Below the pieces are notes generated by a model, which was not told the origin of the DNA, searched no databases, and was given only the letters and a program-made list of their open reading frames with translations. A DNA stretch of 64,000 bases from JAAZKV01 sp041659525 (GTDB taxonomy: Archaea > Iainarchaeota > Iainarchaeia > Iainarchaeales > JAAZKV01): positions 372,001-436,000 of the forward strand of contig JBAZYC010000001.1 in assembly GCA_041659525.1 (NCBI GenBank), read 5' to 3'. Within the stretch, counting starts at the first letter, position 1; each line of letters opens with the position of its first letter. Of this stretch, positions 16,514 through 27,000 are shown piece after piece. Position numbers and translations under genes: made by a program.

Positions 16514-16559
16514 AAGCAAACAAATAAAAATACTGGCTGTAGGACTTCCGAATTAAAAC

Positions 16560-16578
16560 TTCCACTAATATTCAGCCG
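16560..16578. repeat. Candidate origin-binding repeat, copy 2
   Basis: TTCCACTAATATTCAGCCG is the second copy of the imperfect 19-nt direct repeat, 148 bp from the first and in the same orientation. Confidence 0.4.
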
Positions 16579-16690
16579 TTGTTTGTTTAATACTTTAGCT
16601 GTTTGAAAAGCAAACCAATCTCTTTTTTGAAAAAAACTCTTTGAAAAATATTTTTTTCTTGATTTATTACTTTTGAGCTCGTAAGATGAG

Positions 16691-16700
16691 CTTTTTATAT
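16691..16700 (+). promoter_or_regulatory. TATA box of the sepF transcript
   Basis: CTTTTTATAT lies about 52-61 nt before the sepF start. The predicted leader contains ACGCG CTTTTA CGCG, a short GC-rich dyad (16726-16740) just before the GGGTGAT ribosome-binding site. Confidence 0.45.
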
Positions 16701-16751
16701 GTTTTGGATAAGAAAAAGTAGTAATACGCGCTTTTACGCGGGGTGATTGGT

Positions 16752-17111
16752 TTGGGATTTTTTGACAAAGTAATGAAAAAAGATTCATCCTCAGTTGATT
16801 TGGATGACTTCTTAAATAACCTTGACGCAGTTCAAGAAGAAACATATGAGAACGCAGATGCATTAGTAAAGCCTTTGGATTTAAACACTGAAGTTGATGC
16901 TGAAGCCGCTATAAGAGAAGTTAAGCAAGGAAATCTTGTATTGGCTAATATAGCTGATTTGAATAAAAGAAATAAAGCAAAACTAAAAGAATTGCTTGGA
17001 AGAATCAAATCAGAAGTAAGAGCAATAGACGGAGACATGGCTGGAATTTCTGCTGAGAGAGTATTAATCACTCCTTCAAAAGTAAAAATAATTAAAAAGA
17101 AAGGACAGTGA
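16752..17111 (+). CDS. sepF: Cell division protein SepF
   Basis: Archaeal SepF is the membrane anchor for FtsZ at the division ring. The 119-residue protein begins LGFFDKVMKK, an amphipathic membrane-targeting helix like that of other SepFs, followed by a variable acidic linker (Asp/Ser/Glu rich) and the compact SepF core from about residue 38: VKPLDLNTEVDAEAAIREVK, then GNLVLANIADLN and AERVLITPSKVKI. The TTG at 16752 is chosen since GTGAT lies 4 nt before it; the GTG at 16743 is part of that site. It is followed after 6 nt by a tail-anchored membrane protein gene. FtsZ is not in the window. Confidence 0.9.
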   Translation: MGFFDKVMKKDSSSVDLDDFLNNLDAVQEETYENADALVKPLDLNTEVDAEAAIREVKQGNLVLANIADLNKRNKAKLKELLGRIKSEVRAIDGDMAGISAERVLITPSKVKIIKKKGQ

Positions 17112-17117
17112 AATTAA

Positions 17118-17966
17118 ATGTACTTAGGCAATCCATTATTGCCTATTAACATAACCGCCCAAGCCGCGGCCGAGCTTATTAAGAAAGAACTTGAAGAAAA
17201 ATACTGGAGCGAGTATGAACAAAAATCGTTCATGCTCGATTTAGTGCCTTATTTTTTATTTAACTATCACTACTACCTTGAGAATGAAGGAGATGGTAAA
17301 CACACAATAAAAAGTGCAGTTCATGGATTACTTGCTATTGACGGACACAATATTGTTGTTCGTGAAGATTTAGTTAAATTATTAAAACACAATTGGAAAA
17401 AAGCTACTCCTGAAATTCCTCGCGGAGAATTTCACGAGAATTGGAATAACATAGAAAAAAGAGAACAAGATGAAGTTCTTCAATTAAAAACTGCCGAGCA
17501 CTTTGGTGTTCCAAAAACAAATGTAGTTATTTCTAGTGCAAAAAAAATGCTTGTACCTTTTTACAGTATAAAGCTTTTAATTAACGAAGAAGAATATTGG
17601 ATAACTATTAATGCGCTTGATGGAACTGTGCAAGGGTTGAAAGAAATTCCTGAAAGAAAAAAAGGATATAGAGAATTAACTAAAGAAACTATTAGTGATT
17701 TAAAGAAACCAAGTGCTTGGATAAAATACTCTAAAGAAGCAATTACTGAAGGAATTGGAGCTTTTGGTGGAAAAAAAGGTGGAGAAGGTGAATCTAAACA
17801 CTCTGAGGAGTATAAACACTCTGATGATGGCAAAGAACCATTGAATAAAAAAGTTTCTTCCTCACTTAATTTATCTTTCCTTGATAGCAAATTAATTCTA
17901 ATTTTAATAATGATTCTAGGATTACTACTAATTTTCATGGGACTATTTAGAATAAAACCTTTTTAG
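17118..17966 (+). CDS. Tail-anchored membrane protein encoded beside sepF
   Basis: I do not recognise this 282-residue protein. Residues 1-205 form a soluble, charged, mixed helix/strand region with many aromatic residues (for example LDLVPYFLFNYHYYLENEGD). A Gly/Lys/Glu/Ser/His-rich linker follows (about 208-238), then a single strongly hydrophobic segment near the C-terminus (about 254-276) and a short basic tail. The layout predicts a cytoplasmic domain tethered by a C-terminal membrane anchor. It starts 6 nt after sepF with GTGA before its ATG, so it is co-transcribed and may act with SepF in division or envelope work. Confidence 0.65.
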   Translation: MYLGNPLLPINITAQAAAELIKKELEEKYWSEYEQKSFMLDLVPYFLFNYHYYLENEGDGKHTIKSAVHGLLAIDGHNIVVREDLVKLLKHNWKKATPEIPRGEFHENWNNIEKREQDEVLQLKTAEHFGVPKTNVVISSAKKMLVPFYSIKLLINEEEYWITINALDGTVQGLKEIPERKKGYRELTKETISDLKKPSAWIKYSKEAITEGIGAFGGKKGGEGESKHSEEYKHSDDGKEPLNKKVSSSLNLSFLDSKLILILIMILGLLLIFMGLFRIKPF

Positions 17967-18008
17967 AAAAAAAGTTTTTAAAAAAAATTTAGGATAAAGT
18001 TAGATCCC

Positions 18009-21000
18009 CTAACTCCAATTAGCTGGTTGTGGAGTGGTAGAAGAATCAGTATTTTTTGTCCCTAAATGGCCTTGCGCGTTATATCCCCAACAATACAAAG
18101 AAGCATTTGGAGAATTTCCTACTAATGCACAAGTAAATCCAACTCCAACATAACTCCCAGTAAATACTTTTGTTGCAGCACTAGGAAGAAGTGCTTTTAC
18201 TGGTTGGTTAGAATTTGTTGTAGAAGCATTACCTAATTCCCCATTTCCATTATCTCCCCAACACCAAACCTCTCCGTTTTCAAGTAATGCACAGTAATGC
18301 CCATTAGCACCATAACCTACTCCTGAAATATCTTTTGCAGTAGAAATATCTTTTACACGAGTTGGAGTTGATTGATCATTATTGTTTCCTGTTCCAAGTC
18401 TTCCTTTTGTATTATCCCCCCAACACTTAATTTTTTTGTCAGAAAGAAGAGCACAAACTGCTCCTTGATCTGTCCCATATCCAGTAAGTACTAATTTTGT
18501 AGCCCCTGCATTTCCGTCATATCCAATTCCTTTAACTCTTGCAGGTCTCCAATTACTTGCTTCGGAAACAGGAGCAGCTCCTGTATACCCTCTTCCTAGT
18601 TGTCCTTTATTATTATGTCCCCAACAATAAACAGTGCCATCAGATTTAATTGCACAAACTGCTCCAGATTCATCATTCATAGCATAAATACTTGAAACCC
18701 CATTTAAATCAGGAACTTCCACAGGAGAAGTTCTATATCCCTTATCACCAGGTACTGCTGGCCCTATTCCAAGTTGTCCATATCCATTATAGCCCCAACA
18801 CTTTACTCTTCTATCATTTCCATAAATCGCACAAGTGTATCCACTATTTGTATTTCCTCCAACAACAATATCTTTAGCTCCACTTAAATTTGAAACTAAT
18901 GTTGGAACGTTTTTGTTATCAGTGCTTTCATTTCCTAGTTGTCCAAATTGATTATATCCCCAACAATAAACATTTTCATTTTCAAGTAATGCACAAACAT
19001 GCTCATAACCATAAGTTGCTCCTCTCATTACAACTTTTTTAACATTTGAAATATCTTTAACAGGTGTTGGAGAATCTCTTTGAGTATTAGTTTGATCCCC
19101 TACTTGTCCATATGCATTGTAACCCCAACATTTAACAGTTTTATCAATAGTTAATGCACATTGAGTAATAACAGCACTAGTCAAACTAGTTGCTTGAAGA
19201 TTTGCGATTGGAGTAAAATAATTTGTTGCTCCAGCAGCCCCATTTCCTAAATCCCCATAATTATCATTTCCAGCACATTTCACATTACTTCCATTAACAG
19301 TTTGTTCCATTATTAAACATGTATTTGGTGAGTGACTCCCAGCAGAAAATGTAACTTCTTTTACTGCATTTGGAGTGTATCCACAATTTGCATTTGGTCC
19401 TTCATTAAACCACTGGTAAATTTGACCAGTTGTATCAGTAGACCTGCATCTATATTGATTTTGATCAATACACCTAATTGGGCCATCTCCTCTTGTGCAA
19501 TTAAATGTTATTGAAGCTGAGCAACTTGCATTTGTTCCACCGTTAGAACCATTACAATCCCAAGTAGCAGTATTCCCTACTGTTGGAAATAAAATACTCA
19601 CTAAACTAGCTGAAGGACTTCTTTCGCCTCTCGCACAAAAAGTATCTGAACCGAAAGTGGCTGTTCCAATTATATACGCTTTATTAGCAGTTCCACAATT
19701 TCCATCTACTTTTACTACTACTGGACTTGATCTGCTTGCAGTGCATGTGGCATTTGTTCCATCATTTGGACTATTGCAATTCCAAGTAACAGTATTTCCA
19801 ATTGAAGGGAAAGTTGGGCTTATTGATATGTTTCCAGTTGCGCAAAGTACTCCACTAAAAGCAGTTTCTGTAGCAGTATAAGTTTTTGCTGCTGCTCCGC
19901 AAGAACCATTTACTGTAACAGGGTCACAATTTGCTTGCGTTGGAACTTCATAAGTACTATTAATGTTACAAAAATTTGCAGTTGGTACAATCTCTTTTTT
20001 TCTGCAATTTAAAGTTTTCAAAATTGCGTTTTGATTCCAAAATGCTGTCCATTGCATTTTCCCATCCTCTCTATTTCCTTTGTTTACACAAATTGTCCCT
20101 GCTTTTATTCCTTCAAATATTGAGTTTATTGAAGCAGTTGGATCGGCAGTCGAATCTGCGATTTTATAATTAGCAGTAACTAAAGCTGAATTAATTCTAA
20201 TTGAAGCTGGAGTTGTGCTATTACCATCATACACCGCGTTTTTTGTAAACGCTTTGAAAGGAACTTTTAATGTAAATCCTTCACTAGATTCTGATGATCT
20301 TTTAGGAAGGAACAAAACAGTGTCAAGATACATTGATTGATTCTTAGCAACTGTTACATTATCTGAAAGTATTTTGAATTCATAGTTAGATCCATTAATA
20401 GAAGAAAATAAATCAGGAGTTCTATAAGGAAGAGCTGCTGCCCCACTAATAATTGATTGACATCCGCTTCCAAGTGTACTAGCATATCCAGTCCATGAAG
20501 TAAACAATGGAGGGTTGGTTGTCTCAGGGTTACTTAATAAAACTTTGAAATTAGTATCTGCTTTGTTATTATCTTTTCCAGTAATTTTAATACTCAATGG
20601 AACTGCGTAAGTTTTGTACAAACTTGATTCCCCTAAACTATTTCCATTCATAGTCATTTCAAGAATTATTCCTCTTTTGTCATAATTTGTTTTATAAAAT
20701 TGAGTACTACTCAAATCAATATTTGAAACTGTAGTTGAATTAATATCAGTGTAACCCAAATCATAAAATGGCCAATTAAATATTGGAGAAGAAATTGGAG
20801 TAAAAGTAACTTCAATTGAATCTATTTTTCTATTAAGTGTAGTACTATCTTCGAAAAGATCTTTTATATCATTAAGATCATAAGTAGTATTATCATAATC
20901 ATCTATTTTATTTTTGAAAAAGATATCTATTCTGTAAAGCCCTGCTCTAAGATTATCAGCATTAATGAAATCAACTTTGCCAAACAAAGCTCTTAGTTTT

Positions 21001-22397
21001 CCTGCTTGAGTACTTATATTACTACCAAATCCATTTGTTCCATCTTCAAGTCCTGTGCTTTGTCCAATTTTTATTTTTTGTTCAAACTCATTAATTGAAG
21101 TTTGTATTCTACTTTCATCAAAATCTTGTGTTCTTATGTAAGATTCAAAAGAAAGATAAGGAGCAGCATTTTTGTCATCCCCCACAGTAACTATTTTAGC
21201 TATTTTTCTCGCAAGTTCTACTAAAAGTTCTACTTGTGTGCAATAAACTGCACTAGGATTATTCACGCCTGGATTCTCAAGAGTCCCAGGAGTTTTTGCA
21301 TCACATTCATCAATAGCAATTAGAGATTGACCTGATTCTGTTATTCCACCAAATCCAAGGTTTATTTTTGGAACAAACTCTGGACCAGTTTGTCCAATCA
21401 TTCCATCTTCCCCTACACAATTAGTAGGAACATTTGAGTTCGAAGAAATTAAATTTACTTGAAAATCTTGCTTATCAAGTAAACCAAATGTTTGGATAAC
21501 TGGGTTCGAAGTAGTACTGAAATTAGATTCGCATCCAGCAATATTAAGAGTTCCTGCAAATTTTGGAACGTTATAATCAACTTTAAGACTGTAATTTATA
21601 TCCTTAGGAGCTTTACTTTTGTCCACTGTAACTGTTCCACTAATTAAATAAATTCCTGTTAATTCCTTTATCTCCCATCCAACATAAGTTTTATCAATTT
21701 CACAAGTTGCTCCTGGGGAACAATTCATTTCATAATTTTTGAGCATTAGCGGAAGAGGAGATTTATTAACAATTGTAAAAAGAACTTTTTTTTCATAAGT
21801 TCCATTTCTTTCATAAAAATTACTTGAAGGGCTTTCTTTGTTTAAAACTAATAAAGATGGAGAACCTGAAAAGAAAGTTATGTCTTTTGCTAATCTCATT
21901 TCGCTAGTTGCATCCGCATAACCAGATTTAGGGTACAATGGAATCATTAATTTCAAATTGTGCTTTCCAGGCGAAGTAATAAATGCATAAGTTATTTCTC
22001 CAGTGTCCCCTTTACCAGGATAAATTGATCCATCCTGACCATTAGGCAAACAATAAGGAAGACCATATGCTAAAGAAGCTAAATTGTTAGCAGTGTTAGA
22101 TTTTACTGGAATTGAGTTATTATCTAATTTTAGCATTGCAAAATAATATTGGTAAAAATAAGATCCATTATTGCATTGCATTTGGTATTCCCCAAATTTA
22201 TTTAGGGTTACTGATGCATTTTGTCCAACAAATACATTGTAATCAGACCCACTTGTAGCAACATAACACCCAGTCCAATTATCAACTACTGTTAGAGTTA
22301 TTCCACTAGCTGGTTGAGTAAGATTAAAACAATGCGCCGCAAAAACCGTGGAAGCAAAAAGCAGTACTGCAAGAAGTATCATTATTTTTTTATTCAT
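18009..22397 (-). CDS. Giant secreted RCC1-repeat surface protein
   Basis: The 1462-residue protein has an N-terminal signal peptide (1-20, ending VFAA). Residues about 21-820 contain beta-rich Ig-like or adhesin-like material with few motifs. Residues about 824-970 hold two copies of a Cys-rich module of about 65 residues (CGAAAKTY...NCNSPNDGTNATC and CGTANKAY...DCNGSNGGTNASC). From about 1026 to the end come eight RCC1-type repeats, each with a CALL-like strand and a YCWGYNxxGQLG turn, so each blade has a paired cysteine. No C-terminal anchor is visible. Its ATG overlaps the stop of the preceding gene by 4 nt. It is the last of three co-directional surface-protein genes. A role in adhesion or cell-surface interaction is inferred. 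Confidence 0.8.
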   Translation of the reverse strand: MNKKIMILLAVLLFASTVFAAHCFNLTQPASGITLTVVDNWTGCYVATSGSDYNVFVGQNASVTLNKFGEYQMQCNNGSYFYQYYFAMLKLDNNSIPVKSNTANNLASLAYGLPYCLPNGQDGSIYPGKGDTGEITYAFITSPGKHNLKLMIPLYPKSGYADATSEMRLAKDITFFSGSPSLLVLNKESPSSNFYERNGTYEKKVLFTIVNKSPLPLMLKNYEMNCSPGATCEIDKTYVGWEIKELTGIYLISGTVTVDKSKAPKDINYSLKVDYNVPKFAGTLNIAGCESNFSTTSNPVIQTFGLLDKQDFQVNLISSNSNVPTNCVGEDGMIGQTGPEFVPKINLGFGGITESGQSLIAIDECDAKTPGTLENPGVNNPSAVYCTQVELLVELARKIAKIVTVGDDKNAAPYLSFESYIRTQDFDESRIQTSINEFEQKIKIGQSTGLEDGTNGFGSNISTQAGKLRALFGKVDFINADNLRAGLYRIDIFFKNKIDDYDNTTYDLNDIKDLFEDSTTLNRKIDSIEVTFTPISSPIFNWPFYDLGYTDINSTTVSNIDLSSTQFYKTNYDKRGIILEMTMNGNSLGESSLYKTYAVPLSIKITGKDNNKADTNFKVLLSNPETTNPPLFTSWTGYASTLGSGCQSIISGAAALPYRTPDLFSSINGSNYEFKILSDNVTVAKNQSMYLDTVLFLPKRSSESSEGFTLKVPFKAFTKNAVYDGNSTTPASIRINSALVTANYKIADSTADPTASINSIFEGIKAGTICVNKGNREDGKMQWTAFWNQNAILKTLNCRKKEIVPTANFCNINSTYEVPTQANCDPVTVNGSCGAAAKTYTATETAFSGVLCATGNISISPTFPSIGNTVTWNCNSPNDGTNATCTASRSSPVVVKVDGNCGTANKAYIIGTATFGSDTFCARGERSPSASLVSILFPTVGNTATWDCNGSNGGTNASCSASITFNCTRGDGPIRCIDQNQYRCRSTDTTGQIYQWFNEGPNANCGYTPNAVKEVTFSAGSHSPNTCLIMEQTVNGSNVKCAGNDNYGDLGNGAAGATNYFTPIANLQATSLTSAVITQCALTIDKTVKCWGYNAYGQVGDQTNTQRDSPTPVKDISNVKKVVMRGATYGYEHVCALLENENVYCWGYNQFGQLGNESTDNKNVPTLVSNLSGAKDIVVGGNTNSGYTCAIYGNDRRVKCWGYNGYGQLGIGPAVPGDKGYRTSPVEVPDLNGVSSIYAMNDESGAVCAIKSDGTVYCWGHNNKGQLGRGYTGAAPVSEASNWRPARVKGIGYDGNAGATKLVLTGYGTDQGAVCALLSDKKIKCWGDNTKGRLGTGNNNDQSTPTRVKDISTAKDISGVGYGANGHYCALLENGEVWCWGDNGNGELGNASTTNSNQPVKALLPSAATKVFTGSYVGVGFTCALVGNSPNASLYCWGYNAQGHLGTKNTDSSTTPQPANWS

Positions 22398-24088
22398 TTT
22401 TTCTTACCCTCTTGAATTACTTTTACTCCTGAAAAAATTGCTATTATTACTAATACTAACGCTATCCACAAAATTAAAGGTATTGTTTGTAAAGTACTTA
22501 TGATTGGAAGTAGTTCTGCTTCTTTACACTCAGTTTTGCAACAAATAACTTCCCCTATTTTATTTGCTTCCCCACTACAAACTTGATTAGCTCCGCAAAT
22601 TGTCCCTCTACAAATAGATTGTGGATCATTAACATCAGTAGTAACTAAGTAAGGAGTTTCCTCAATCTTAGTTTTAATGTCTATTGAAAACACTTGTTGT
22701 CTTCGAGCATCAAAATCATCAACTACTAAAGACAAATTTTCTTTTTTAGCTAATGGGATTAATTCTGTATATTCAGCATCTGTCAAAACCGTACTTTCAA
22801 ATATTACTGATTCATCTAAAAATAATTTTATTCTTGAATTAATTTTTTCTTTAGAAAGTTTTACGGATAAACTATTTGATTCTTCATCATACACCCAAAT
22901 TACATTTACTAAAGGCGGGTAGGTATTATCATAATCTTCTTGTATCTCTTTTAATTGAGCTAAAGATACGCAAATGTAATCATAAGTAATTCCGTTTTGT
23001 TCAAACTTAAAACAAGCTTTATCAAAGCTCTTTGCAGTTGTACTTAAAACAATTGAATTAACATCAGTAAATTTTATTCCAGGTATTGCAATTGTTTTAG
23101 TATCAATAATTTTTCCCTCTAAATAAATTTCCATTGAAGCATTAAATGCGCCAAAATCTGGTTTGTTGAAATGATCTGGACTTCCCGCATAAAAAATATT
23201 GAAAAAATAATTTTTGTTATTTAATCCCCCTAAAGCAATTTTTCTTATTTTTGCAGTCGGACCTTCTACTATTACTCTATTTTTGTAAATGGATTCTATA
23301 ACACTATTTGAACTTGCAATAATATTAATTTCGTAAGCTGATGGAAGAGAGGGGACAGTCAAGTTAACTAAAACTTCTTTTGTAGCCCCTGCAGCTATTT
23401 CCCCAACTAAAAATTCTTTTTTTGTAGGAGTAGTACAAAACACTACTGACCACTCACAAGTTTCTAAAACAACTTTAACATCTTTTTTCACAGTAGTCCC
23501 TAAATTTTTTAATATTACTTTCCCATTTATTTCAGATCCTGCAGGAGCTGGGAAACCAACTGGCCCAATACTTTGTCCTTTAGAATTTGAAAAAACTGTA
23601 TTCATTCTATCAATAATTATTCCTTTTTCTTTTGTTCCACTAACACTAAAAGGAGTGCTTACTGGTGAAAGAAGAATTGAACTTAATCCAATAAATTTAG
23701 ATCTAACTACCCATGCATAAGCATCTAATCTGTAATCTCCACTTGGAAGAGAATCTATTTCAAAATCTATTTTTTTGTTTGAATTAGGAAGAAGCCATTC
23801 ATTAGCCAATGTGCTTTCATAAACAATATTATCATTAGCTTCATGCGAAGGGTAAGAATAAGTTCCACTCGCAACTTGGATTACTATTTGTCCACCAAGT
23901 ATTGGATAACTTTCAAGATTCATTAATCCAATTGAACCAGTAATTTTTTCTCCAGGCGCAAAAGTTGTTTTGCTTAGTTCAACATTCATTGAACCAGCCC
24001 ACTCAATATCTGTTAAGCTAGCACTAATCGCAATAGGTAAAAATAACACTATTAAAAGCATTGTAACAAAAATTATTTTACCGTTCAA
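22394..24088 (-). CDS. Surface protein with C-terminal membrane anchor
   Basis: The 564-residue protein has a signal peptide (about 1-23, ending ISASL), a long beta-rich outer region with CARDB/NEW3-like patterns (FAPGEKITGSIGLMNLESY; KNLGTTVKKDVKVVLETCEW), a Cys-rich knot before the membrane (SICRGTICGANQVCSGEANK, then ICCKTEC) and one C-terminal membrane helix (about 536-555) with the basic tail EGKKK. The start is TTG, directly abutting the stop of the upstream gene. Its 3' end overlaps the RCC1 gene by 4 nt. It looks like the anchoring or scaffold part of a three-protein surface assembly; no enzyme motif is seen. Confidence 0.75.
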   Translation of the reverse strand: MNGKIIFVTMLLIVLFLPIAISASLTDIEWAGSMNVELSKTTFAPGEKITGSIGLMNLESYPILGGQIVIQVASGTYSYPSHEANDNIVYESTLANEWLLPNSNKKIDFEIDSLPSGDYRLDAYAWVVRSKFIGLSSILLSPVSTPFSVSGTKEKGIIIDRMNTVFSNSKGQSIGPVGFPAPAGSEINGKVILKNLGTTVKKDVKVVLETCEWSVVFCTTPTKKEFLVGEIAAGATKEVLVNLTVPSLPSAYEINIIASSNSVIESIYKNRVIVEGPTAKIRKIALGGLNNKNYFFNIFYAGSPDHFNKPDFGAFNASMEIYLEGKIIDTKTIAIPGIKFTDVNSIVLSTTAKSFDKACFKFEQNGITYDYICVSLAQLKEIQEDYDNTYPPLVNVIWVYDEESNSLSVKLSKEKINSRIKLFLDESVIFESTVLTDAEYTELIPLAKKENLSLVVDDFDARRQQVFSIDIKTKIEETPYLVTTDVNDPQSICRGTICGANQVCSGEANKIGEVICCKTECKEAELLPIISTLQTIPLILWIALVLVIIAIFSGVKVIQEGKKK

Positions 24089-27000
24089 TTAACTCGCCCC
24101 GCTTATTTTCTTATTTTGGTTTTCTGCATCTGTTGGACTAACATAATCTACTACTGTAATTATGCCTAAACTATTATTAGTAGCATATTCACTATTTGAA
24201 ACAACTGTGTAATTAAGAATTTTGTTATCAAAATTTGTTAAATTATTCCCAATATAACTTGCTTTAATATAATTCCCCTCAACCCAAACAACTACTTTTG
24301 AATCGTTTGAATTTACATAAACTGAAGGATTAACAGTAGTTGTAAATGTAGGATTGTTGAATATACTATTGCTTGTAAAACTATCTAAAATAAATATTAT
24401 TCCTTCTAAAGGAGGGATACTGTATTCTTTAAGATCAATTTTTGTATCAGTTGAACTTGAAGAACTAACATATTTTGTAATTTCTTGTTGGTAAGTAATC
24501 TCTGTTGGCCAAAATTCAACAACTAAATCATTATTGTCAATATTTCCAATTATGTTAATATCAATGTAATTTATTTTTATTCCACTTAAATCTATATAAG
24601 CCAATCCATATTGCATATTTACATCTGCTTGAAGATTTCTTTCAAACCCTGTTTTGCAATCTCCATAACAAGTTGGTCTTTTAGCAAGATTAAAGTTACT
24701 TTGAGGAGTAATTGATAAAACATTACCGTCTTTTAACGTAATTTTTACATCCCCATCAATCTTTGCTCCAGCTGGAGAATTAATATCATAATACAAATTA
24801 TCCTTGTCAAACCATCTAAACATTAATCTATTGAAACTCCCAACTACTGAGCTAAAATCATACCTTAAGTTTTGGTATTTTCTAACATTACCATCAACTG
24901 TTTCCATTATTGGATTAGTATAACTTAGGCTTGTTTTTGTTTTTGTAACTGGAGAACCACTCCCTTCAATATTAACAATTTCTGTTTGGGTTTCTCTAAG
25001 TTTCCCTGAAACAATTAAACTTGGAGTGAATCTTTCGCTTGCAACTAAATTCTTTCCTGTGTAATTTAAATCATAACCAAATGCATTGATAGTTGCTTTC
25101 GGAATAAAATAATCATCAATCAAAGAGTACTGACAAAAGCTATTAATATCAAAAGATTTGCTATCGGATAATTTAGTCCAATCAAATATATCTTTTGAAA
25201 TTGCGAAACACTGAGTTGAATTTGAAACATGTGCATCAAATTTCTTTGCAACAACATATTTTTTGTTAGCTTCTGAAGCGTATTTTGCTTGTACGTAAAC
25301 TGGGAAGTAACCTAGCAAATCAGTAAAATTTGGTACTGTTGAATTAGCAACACTAGGAACATAATCCACATTAACTCCTTTTATTGTGAACTTTTTCTGT
25401 TCACCAACAGCTAATGTTACAGGAGTTGAACAAGCATTAGTCCCATTAGCAACATTACAAATTAATCCAGTTGCAAGTTTTACTATTACTGCACTTGAAC
25501 AATTAACATTTTCAACAATTAAGTTAGCGGTTGTATTCCACTCAAGGTTAACTGAATTAGTTCTAGTTCTTTCCTCTCTAATATCAATACAAGCAAGAGT
25601 TTGGTCTAATGATTCTACTGTTGCCATAATTACCACATTTAAATCATTATAGCTCAACTCAGGATCATTTGCACTAAGTGAAAGTTGGATACAATCCCCT
25701 GATTGGTAAGTCCCTGGAATATTTACATCAAAAGTATTTCCATTTATGTGCATTAAATAAGGATTTAACCCATTAAATGCAAGATTATTACTATTACATC
25801 CTCTATTAACTTTAAACAAACTAATATTTTGAATATTTAAATCAGGTGAATTGTAATCTTGTGGATAAATAATTCCATCAAAGTTTTGGTTAGTTACTCC
25901 TGCAAGGAACTTTGCATTAAGCAATAATTCTTTCCCTTTAGATCTAGTGTCAATTAAAACACTGTAAGTTTTTCCGTTTAATTCCAAAACAGCCACTAAG
26001 TAATTTGTATTATTATAGCTTTCAGGATAAGCTTGAGTTTGAGCAAAGTACCTTGCTCGAGGGCTCATACTAAATGTATTTTTTATTACCTCTTTCAAAG
26101 CATTTGCAGTAAAGTGAATTCCCCCAGTACCATTTGTTGTAGAAAGTAATGGATCAAATCCAGTAGCAGAAAGTAAAGAGAAAACAGTTATTTTTGCTGA
26201 GTTGTTATAACTAGTATCAGTATTATTGTATACATTTACACTCACAGTATTTTCTCTTCGAGGATAAAGTATTGCAAGTTTTTTTCCAAGAGCGTTAGTT
26301 GCAATGTATTGATAGTTAGTTTGAGGTAATATGTTAGAATCTAAAAGAATATCGTATTCATCACCATTAATTTTTACTGTAACGAAAACCCCTTTTCTTA
26401 GTAGTTTATTTATATCAAACTCTTGGGTTTTTAGAAGAGTTTCCGAGGTAGTTGTTGAATTAATTTCTTTTGCCCTGTAAGTAAAAATTAATTTTTGACT
26501 ATCATTTGCATTAGCATCTAATTTGATTGCTGAAACAAAAGAATAAGTTCCTCTTGGAAGAGTTGAGTTACTCCACTTGCTTCCTGTTTGTACTTTAACT
26601 GGAGCAGTTCCACCCAAAGTAGTTTGATTACAAAGATCATCCACAGGTAAATAATAATTATTATCATGAACTCCATCATCTAAATCTAAACAAGAAGTAG
26701 TGTAATCATAATCTGTTGAAAACTCGTGGTTTACTAAGTAAGGTAAAATATTTGTTATTTCTGCAACTGAATTTACTCTTGATAATGCTAATAGCGAATT
26801 ATACTCAGCGTTACTTGAAATTATCACATTGAATTTTGCATAATATTCATTTCCTGGCACTAATTGTTGAACTGAAGAAACTCCTGATTGTGACTCAGCT
26901 TTTGAATTATAAAGATCATCAAAGAAAATGCTGACATTACTATCGCTAATTGGTTTATTATTATCAACTAATGAAAGAGGATATACTTTTATTTTGTAAA

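Larger units (their letters stand above)
16418..16751. other. Intergenic region between cdc6 and sepF, candidate replication origin
   Basis: This 334-nt gap between divergent genes is the longest wholly non-coding gap in the window. It holds two copies of a 19-nt imperfect direct repeat (16412-16430 and 16560-16578), an 11-bp inverted repeat between them (16466-16476 with 16503-16513), a very AT-rich tract at about 16622-16670 that could unwind, and the sepF promoter. Many archaeal origins lie directly beside an orc1/cdc6 gene. No strict consensus origin recognition box is visible, so origin function is inferred from position and repeats. Confidence 0.45.

Noticed and set aside
16510..16863. 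117-codon minus-strand frame across the cdc6-sepF gap
   Set aside because: It overlaps the conserved SepF gene and the repeat region, and the product looks random in composition.
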